64,000 nt of DNA from Perkinsus olseni (lineage: Eukaryota > Perkinsozoa > Perkinsida): assembly GCA_013115125.1 (NCBI GenBank), contig JABANN010000020.1, forward strand, positions 1-64,000, given 5' to 3'. This document shows, piece after piece, positions 56,757 to 64,000 of the stretch. Both the position numbers and the translations under genes were made by a program. The notes under the pieces were generated by a model. The model saw only the letters and a list, made by a program, of their open reading frames with translations. It made no database searches and had not been told where the DNA came from. Positions within the stretch are counted from its first letter, which is position 1. Each line of letters opens with the position of its first letter.

Positions 56757-59700
56757 TCATGATGGTGGAGGCTTTATAGGAGGCAGCTCACTAGATGCTT
56801 GAGCATTCTCTCTTCGTTTAGCACCGTCGCTCTCAAGGAAAGTGTCGGCGTTGCTGAGCAGCTCCTTAGCCTTCTCTGATGCAACTGGGTTCGGGCCGGA
56901 TATGTCGCTACCCAAAGCCGCGCGAGCCTCCAACTCCTTCTCATCGGGATATTTCTGACTGCCAATTTTAACCTGGAACCTCGGAGCCAGTGCTACCCAT
57001 ACAACCCTCTGGGGCTAGTCACCTGAATTCTAGTTTGAGCACCGGAGTTGGCTGCGATCTTGTCGTCATTCTGCAGGACTGATGTGATGCCTTCCATTCC
57101 TTTGATGAAGTTTGATAGCTTCCCAATTCCCTGTGGAGTTAGGTAGTTCTCCGATACATCCAACAGCTTGAGGTAGGAGAGCATATTTATTATCTCGCAT
57201 AGTAGGGGTACAGCTTCGTCGTTGAGATCTGATTGACCTAGCCGTGCTCTCACCACCGTGGCTACCGCTATTACCATTCTTGCTCAAGTCGATAACCTCG
57301 ATTTGCTGGGCGCTATCGGCAGCATGGAGCATGCGTAACAACTCGTAGACCTCAGCCACGGTGTATCCCAGGCCTTCTAGCAACAAATCAGGCTTCTTGC
57401 CACCGGGGCACGCCAGGGCGTTGGTAATAACCTATTCCATCATATTGTTTCCACCCATCCAAGCACACCAGTTCCCAGGCTTCATCTTCTCACCTGCAGC
57501 AGTGTCCGCCCACGGAAGCGTTCCAGAGTGACAACGTCTTCAAGAAGCTCCTTGTTTTTATTGCGAAGGCTTTTCATATACCCGTTGGAGCGATCTAAAT
57601 CACCCAGATACCTGAACCAGGAGAGACCCTATGCTCCCAACTCACCATCATGAGCAGAGCACTCACTGATGGCCCTGACTTTGCGCACCGTGGACTAGCT
57701 CCAGAAGATGCGACAACTTCTCGATTATCAAAGCTACCGCTTCCCTCGGCTCTTGCTGTGCTCGATAAAGAAATTCGTTTATCTGATCGATACTCTACGG
57801 TCTTCGACGATGCCTTGTCCGTTCCCCACATACCTGGAGGCGTGAGACCAAATCAGAACCATCACTTTCGATCTGGATCGGCTTCATCCTCCCATTCTCA
57901 TCCAGCATATCAGTTCGTTTGACAAAGTCGATCTCAGCATTCAGCTTCGCGATGTCAGCTGACAGCTCAGCTTCGGCATCCTCACTGACCAGTAGCTGTC
58001 CCCGCAGCTCCTTATCCTGCAGCACAGCGGGGAGCACTATGCCCCCTCCAAGCCGCCCTGGTTAGACACACCGTCTGCCTCAGTTTATACAGTTCCTGCT
58101 GGGTCTCGGCTATACGTTGCTTGAGTGCTGATGAATCCTCTTCTTGCCCATCCACTCGATTGATGAGGTATTGGTTACGCGTCGTCAATGCTGCTAGCTG
58201 AGAACGCAAAGCTCTACTGTTGTCCCTTCTATCAATCCCTTCTACTCACATTATCGCGGAGCTGACTGGCATCCCTCTCCGTCTTCTCTTGAACACGGAT
58301 TGCCATTGTGTGGGTCTCCTCGAGCGACCTCTGCTTCTTGCGAAGTAAATTCAAGACCTTCAGTGAGATGGCTATTCCCTTTCCGAGATCTCTTGTATAA
58401 CCTGTTCGGCCTTCCTCAGGGCTGCCTCGGCATTCTGCCGAGCTTCATGTTCGATTTGAATCCTGGTTAACGACTGTGCATTAGCGTTTTCTAGATGGTC
58501 TGCCCTCTTCCTCCTCTCCGACACAGATTCTATCCTCTTCCGTCGTTCTAGTTGGACCATCCGCAGCTGATCCATCAGACGGAACACCTGCATGCCCACC
58601 GTACCCCCTTTCAAGGCCTCGAGTGTCAGCACGCACCTGGTCGCCCATATTACGGAACTTCTCAGCCTGTTCATTGTACTTCTCCCGCGCCTTCTCGTTG
58701 TTACTTTCTACTTCGGTAATCGACTCACTATACCTATAGGTTTAACACTACTGTAGGACTGATGGGCAACGGTTTGCTGCGACTTCTCATTCTGATCTTT
58801 TAACATCTCCAGCCTTCGGACGAGCTCTCCTTTCTCGTTTATGTACTGCTCATGCTCGTACGCCGATCCATCGCGCATGGCCTGCAGGTGAGCTGACTGC
58901 TACATGTGGGTTCTGCTGCGAAGAGCTGTTACCTCTAACCTGACTAACTCCTTCCTCTCCTCGTCACATAGTCTTTTCATCTCCCCTATTTCCTGCGTCA
59001 TCCTCCTTTCAGCCACCTATAGTCGTACAAGCGGCATTGGAGTTCCCAGGCACTCAGCCTGGTGAGGCCAACTGCGCACCTCGTTGTGTCGGCACTGCTG
59101 CAGTAGTTCCGTATTCCGCTTCTTCTCTATCTTCAATGCCTCCTCTAATGAGTCCATCTCCGACTTGGCCTACCACTACAAGACTGCCATCGATACTCCG
59201 CGGCAGAATTCACTTGGGCCTCCATGTTCTTAATGGCGGCAGCGGTCTGTTCATGCTCCTGTGTGATCTGCCGCAGCATCTCCTTCACCTTGGCTGCCTC
59301 GTTCTCAGTGAAGACGACCTTTCAACGACCAGACTCAGTCCACCTCCGTCAGGCCTAATGGCCCACCTGCTCCTCGTTGAGCTTCTTCATATTCTTGAAT
59401 TCGTCAGCGATGCCTTCCAACCTGATCTCCTCTGCTATGCTGCCCTTCTGTTCAGCTTTCAGGTTCACGATTTCTTCCTCCTCATTCTTAACTAAGCTTA
59501 CAGTTGAAGACCACTTATCGTCGTCGTAGGCCCCGTGAGTACTCATATCCTTTATGTTGGTGTTGGTCACGGCAGCCTCTCTGATGTTCTCATTATGTTG
59601 TTGTAGTTGTATCCTCTGTTCCCTCTCCTCCTGCTCCAGCCCCCTCAGGTCGTTCCGATCGGCTTCATACCTACACGTTCCTCACCCTATGGCTAGCCCG

Positions 59701-59948
59701 ACTCCCGAAGACGTCACTCCTTCTCAACAGCCTCCTGATTGGTCTCATACTCCCGTATGATAGCCCGTGCATCGTCACGTTGCTCTTCGATCCTAGCTAG
59801 AGCAGCTACCGCCTGATATAAACCACAATTGCTTCTGTATCACAGGTAGCATGTTTACAGCTGAGTGCTGCTCCTGTAGGAACTTCACTTCGTTGACGCG
59901 GAAGTTGTCACTAGAATCCTCGCCCGTTGATGTTGGGTGTGCCGTCAT
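56757..59948 (-). CDS. Coiled-coil protein with C-terminal leucine-rich repeats
   Basis: The start MTAHPTSTGEDSSDNFRVNEVKFLQEQ (59948) leads into a series of coiled-coil exons. These include ARIEEQRDDARAIIREYE, LRGLEQEEREQRIQLQHNEN, KNEEEEIVNLKAEQKGSIAE, LERRKRIESVSERRKRADHLE, ELSADIAKLNAEIDFVKRTDML and YLGDLDRSNGYMKSLRNKNKELLED. Near the C-terminus two or three leucine-rich repeats are visible (IEVIDLSKN, LNDEAVPLLCEIINMLSYLKLLDVSENYLTPQGI), followed by an Ala/Glu-rich tail that stops at 56757-56759. There are many introns, and I closed only some. The layout fits structural proteins of cilia, basal bodies or centrosomes. That is suggestive because PACRG is the neighbour on the same strand, but it is inference. 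I cannot name the orthologue. Confidence 0.6.
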
Positions 59949-60238
59949 GAGAAGTGATGGAAGAGCTTGTCAGGACTCCTTTGTTAACTATTGTAGAAAG
60001 ACTCGCAATGAGCAGCAGCTCCTAATGAAGCACTGCTCTTGACAGCTGGATTGATCGAAGACGATTTTCCGATCAAGAATCCGCTCCTATTTAATTGACT
60101 TAACAACAACAAGTCGCCAGTACCCCAACACGATGCACCAGGGAGTACATGAGCGTGATGAGCCATTTCATATGGCTATGAAATTCATCATTATCATCAT
60201 GAGTGTTACAGGACGCACTACTGTGAATTAGTCCATAC

Positions 60239-61385
60239 CTACTTTTCCAGCTCGCACACTGATTCGTAGGTCGGTATCATGTACCTGAGCAGTGTTTTGA
60301 CAAGGTTTATGGCACGACAATGAGTAGCAGTGGTCGAGGTGGGTAGAACTTGATATTGATGAAGGCGTCTTCGCCCCCATGTATCTCGAAAATCTCCAGA
60401 GTCTCTTCCACAAGATCTCCCAGTACCAATCGCTTCCTCTGACCTGATACGATCAGGGTGGTAGACGAGCATGGGCCCAGCTTCCGTACCGTAATCCATT
60501 TTGTCCTTGGAATGGGTATTGGAGTTCTTGAAAATGTTGAATACCGGTAGGATCTGTCGATAGTATGGTACCAGAGCCTCTCCTACCATCTCTCCGGACA
60601 AGACTAACGTCTGCAGCATCTAAGTGGACAAGACTCGCCCTGCACAGCCGCTGAATGATACCGTATTCCATACCTTGAGGGTGGTGGCAATGACTTCCGG
60701 ATCTCTAGTGTTGAGGGCTGTCTTGATTGGTATAATGAGCTGGGGTATGACTGGGAGTATCTTGGAGCCTCCCCTCTCTAGCAGATCATACACGCCTTCC
60801 ACTGCTAAGAACCTACGACTAAGCCTATGAAGCTGCTTGCAGGTACGTAAGACTGACCGGTACGGTTCCTCCTTCTCTCTAATACCATCAAAGAATATTG
60901 GTAGGTAATGGTGATAGTCCAACTTGTCGATATCAACCTTCCATTGTATCCTATTCCACGTCCCAGCGTGAGATATCTGAGTACACTTACACCATCCACG
61001 GCTGCCATCACCCTCTCTGCACTTCGCGTTCTGACCCCTCCTTCTCAGTGTACCGAAAGGCCCTCATCGCCACCACTTGCCTACCTGTATGGGTAGATCC
61101 CCTCGATCATAGAATCTTCGGAACTCCGAAGCCTTTATAGGTTTCCGACGGTATGCCCCGGCTATTGGTGGCGGTATGCAGTCTGGCCTAGCAGCACCCT
61201 TGGGCCCCGCACGCTCTACGTTCTGAGATCAGAGAGCGGACTACTCATACTCAGTACTCCATCACGCTCACCTTTGGCCTTGATCTGGCCAGGCCGATGG
61301 TGTTCATGAGATTCCTCTTCGGCTTGTAGTCGGGAGGGAAATCTCCAAATGGAGAGTCTGCCCCACGAGGGATGAGCCCGGCCAT
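60239..61385 (-). CDS. PACRG: PACRG-like protein of the ciliary inner junction
   Basis: Seven exons close to 259 residues: 61385-61272, 61222-61085, 60976-60858, 60812-60674, 60619-60490, 60443-60350 and 60284-60239. Introns are 45-108 nt. The match to the parkin co-regulated gene protein is dense: [124 protein letters not shown]. The length is typical for the family. PACRG binds between A and B tubules of doublet microtubules together with FAP20. Its presence implies that the organism builds motile flagella at some stage. It lies 290 nt upstream of the LRR/coiled-coil gene on the same strand. Confidence 0.95.
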
Positions 61386-61531
61386 CTTCTGCTTATGCCT
61401 GTTCAGTGATAATGACAACAGCAGCAGCACTGCTATGAGGACTTCCCTCACTTTATTCGAGCATCGTTGGTGACTATCCGCTTCAACTGGTCCTCCAGTA
61501 TGAGGGTGGCTGCAGCTCCAGGAGCGTTGCC

Positions 61532-61563
<32 letters not shown>

Positions 61564-61564
61564 G
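61532..61564. repeat. (TTG)n microsatellite
   Basis: Eleven TTG units lie in the region upstream of PACRG. On the minus strand they read as poly-Asn (AAC frame) or poly-Gln (CAA frame). Whether they lie in an exon is unknown. Confidence 0.9.
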
Positions 61565-61667
61565 CTGCATCGGATATGCAAGAGCAATAAGGACTGTAGA
61601 CGGCATAGGAACTCAGAGAAATTTGGTAACGCAGGACTTGGATTTGAGAGAAATGCGACATCATATA

Positions 61668-63380
61668 CTAAGCCATGGTGACCAACTTGACAGACGAGAC
61701 TACCTCCGCACGGTAGAATACCTCCCCTTCGCTGCGGAGTGCCCTGAGAGCATCGCATCGCCTCTTGCCCGGCCAATGGCTACTACGCTGCTTCCCTGCT
61801 GCAACCAATGCCGGATGAATGACCGGGATGGTGGCCCGTCGAGCTGTTGTTGGCTTTCGTCGACGCTCGACTGTCGCACGAGGGGCTCCACGACTAAGTC
61901 TATCTCTTATGGGCTGATCTCGACGCTCCTGTAGCTTAGTGAAGGCTGCCTCTAGTCTCGATAAGGAACGACGGAGCTTGTCCTCGTCCAGTGTGGTACC
62001 ACCGCACCAACTAAAATGTGATGAATTTTCTCAGGCTGAGACCTCGAGTTTGAGTACTACTTTGAGTCTGTCGTGAGACCTTCGCTACGCCTTGGCAGCA
62101 TTCGACCCAACGGCCCATCATCAATACGAAGTAGCGATTGTCGTAGCTTGTCCTCTTCCTCAGTCAGTGATTGCCATCTCTGGCCGAGCATCTCTCGGGA
62201 GAGAACGGACGCCAACGGACGGCCGTCGATCCTCCGATGAGGAGGCCTCCCCTCGGAGTGGGGTGACTGCGATCGTGGCCCCAACGAGAGCACGGTCGGG
62301 GCGGCGTTCGACTTCGACGGCATCGCCGTTTCCCGAGCCGCGCGCGCCACTACCGGTGCCATGATGCGCGGTATGACAGCGCGAGGCGGCTCCGAGTCCG
62401 GCTCCTCACAGGAAGCCTCCACCACCACGGGCTGCCGAAGTCGGGCTGCTACCTTGCTTACGACAGGCGACTGAGGCCGGGCATGCAGGCGAACGAAACG
62501 CTCCTCCCAACGCACCCCACCTTAGTCGTTGTTTTAGACTTCCCATCCCAAGGGCTCGGAGCTAAGACGGGCATTGGGTAGCGAGGATGAGAGCTAGGCT
62601 CGTCTCGCTTTCTATGGCGCAGCAAACGTATCTGCCGTGCCATGTCTGCCCCAAGGCTACTTGTACTGAGGACACACCTTCCCAAAGACTTCCGGCCCCT
62701 TGCGTTCCGTGTTGTGGTCACCCTTACTGGTGGACTCCTCAGTGCTTATCTCGGTCCTTATGCTACTAGCTACTGATGATGACTCTGCATCATCATTCAG
62801 CTGTTGCTCGATAATATCACCTGACTCGCCAATCCCCGGACTCGTAGCTTCCGCTCGTACTGTGTATTTCCCCCCAGCCGCCGCTCGTCTGGAGGTGACT
62901 TGACTCCACGGCTGCCGGCCTTACCACACCATGATCGACCTTGGATACCCCCACACCACCCTTTCCCGTCGATATCTCCTTGGATTGCCTTTGCTTCGTA
63001 GACGCTGGGGTTCGAGGGAGTACCCTCGGCCGGCTAGGGGACGGCTTTGAGAAGACCCTCCGCAAGTACTGTATATAACCTATTATCAGTAATCACTCTC
63101 TATTAGTTCTACTGGGCTTATTAATAGCCCTAGCGAAATAAAGTACACTGTCTCTCCTCCCTTTGCTGCTCCAATGCCTTTCGAGTAGTTGCATCGTCCG
63201 CTCGCGAGCGGTAGGACTACCGACCACAGACGCTTTGATATCAATGACGATGTATTATCCTTACCATGGGGTGATGGATTGTTTTCACCCGACGCGGCTG
63301 TCGCTGATTCGACTTTCCTCTCAATTGAAGCGTCGAGCGCAGCTCAGAGGACTCCACCCAGTCGCCGGGCGATGCATTCA
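61668..63380 (-). CDS. Unresolved disordered basic protein
   Basis: Several minus-strand open stretches look coding by composition and connect through plausible splice sites, but the model is incomplete. They include MNASPGDWVESSELRSTLQ (about 63380), SKPSPSRPRVLPRTPASTKQRQ (about 63050) and ESGDIIEQQLNDDAESSSVASS (about 62820). Further ones are EERFVRLHARPQSPVVSKVA (about 62500), then MLGQRWQSLTEEEDKLRQSLLRIDDGPLGRML, and a C-terminal part rich in Arg ending KLVTMA at 61668. The protein is Ser/Pro/Arg-rich with one helical segment. I recognise no domain and cannot exclude two genes. Confidence 0.35.
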
Positions 63381-63390
63381 TGCTATCACC

Positions 63391-64000
63391 CCCTGAAACT
63401 CCAATATAATCGAGAGGTAGGCCGACCAGGGCAGCGAAGATTGGGTCCACGCGCAGCGGAAAGTGCGCGCAGATATCGATCATCTGGGCGAGCGCTAATA
63501 ATATATTTTGCAAGTATTGCAAGAAACATAGCAACATCCATGTGGTTCGGGTGGCAGGCGAATTCCCGAGTTGAGCGTAACTTCTGCTAACTACTTTATT
63601 GAGTTTGTTAATTGATCACCCTGCTACGTAAGTAGGGGGCGTGTTAAAGATAAGCCGAATGCTTAGGGCTCGAACTGGGGCCCTCCGTGCGACCTGTACG
63701 AACGAGATGGAAGGCTCTCCTCTACCCGACCTGGCTTGGGTCGATGGCTATGGTGATAGTGATAGTTTATTTTAATTCATGTATGGCCTATGAGGGCACG
63801 GCTGCTGCAAGGTAAATGTGTGATACGTCTAATGTACTACTTGGTAATACAAGTAGTGTTACTATTGCTGCAACCAGCTCGAGCATGGGTCCTCGTCGGA
63901 CGGGATGGGACCATCACCTTCCTCGGTCGAATAGAGATAGGTAGCTCCATAGCCCTCACAGTCGCTCTTCTTGCTGATCTCCTCTGTATCAGACGCCTCT
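63391..64000. other. Right-hand window end, no supported gene
   Basis: There is no convincing coding exon or RNA gene. A tRNA-like minus-strand segment near 63665-63710 was checked and rejected because its T stem does not pair. Confidence 0.4.

Noticed and set aside
63640-63715. tRNA-like segment on the minus strand (GTTCGAGCC-type motif)
   Set aside because: The T loop-like sequence is not flanked by a pairing stem and no D arm or acceptor stem could be drawn.

Overview
The window looks like nuclear DNA of a protist with compact, intron-rich genes. Nearly every gene that can be rebuilt needs GT-AG splicing. Most introns are 42-56 nt, with a minority of 60-290 nt. Gene content is eukaryotic: beclin/ATG6, the exosome subunit RRP45, RIO kinase 2, a SWI/SNF-type SNF2 ATPase, the ciliary protein PACRG, a tubulin-tyrosine-ligase-like enzyme and a RAP-domain protein. 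A plant-type [2Fe-2S] ferredoxin with a hydrophobic N-terminal leader suggests a plastid, possibly relict. A RAP protein, ciliary genes, ferredoxin and tiny introns together point to an alveolate. Perkinsus or a near relative is my best guess, but this is inference from gene content and gene style only.

Layout. 1-8.6 kb, minus strand: a TTL-like gene, RIOK2 (fully rebuilt, 13 exons) and a helical PPR-like protein. 9.2-22.6 kb, plus strand: a TPR protein, beclin/ATG6, a long poorly resolved EF-hand gene, a four-EF-hand protein ending in a CaaX box, and an SNF2 ATPase. 23.3-26.6 kb, minus strand: a tandem array of four paralogous small genes of a family I do not recognise, each joining one VQVP...PGDxF module to a PPxQ motif and a Cys-rich hydrophobic tail. 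27.0-31.6 kb, plus strand: two tandem nine-exon wax-ester-synthase/DGAT-like genes with patchy near-identity that suggests gene conversion. 32.2 kb: a tRNA-Glu(CTC). 32.7-44.9 kb, plus strand: ferredoxin, a helical protein, a RING protein and a very long low-complexity protein. 45.7-50.8 kb, minus strand: a secreted protein with Lys/Gly/Gln/Glu repeats and a polytopic membrane protein with a WW-like motif. 51.5-56.3 kb, plus strand: RRP45, a THUMP/RlmL-like protein with altered catalytic motifs, and the RAP protein, packed very tightly. 56.8-63.4 kb, minus strand: an LRR/coiled-coil protein, PACRG and an unresolved disordered protein.

Functional themes. There is ribosome and RNA metabolism (RIOK2, RRP45, THUMP methyltransferase-like, RAP), cilium and tubulin (PACRG, TTL-like, perhaps the LRR/coiled-coil gene), lipid metabolism (two WS/DGAT-like genes) and autophagy (beclin). 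No mobile elements, CRISPR arrays or bacterial operons were seen. Where coding phases close across every splice site I give exact exons. Where they do not, the gene ends are approximate and marked so.
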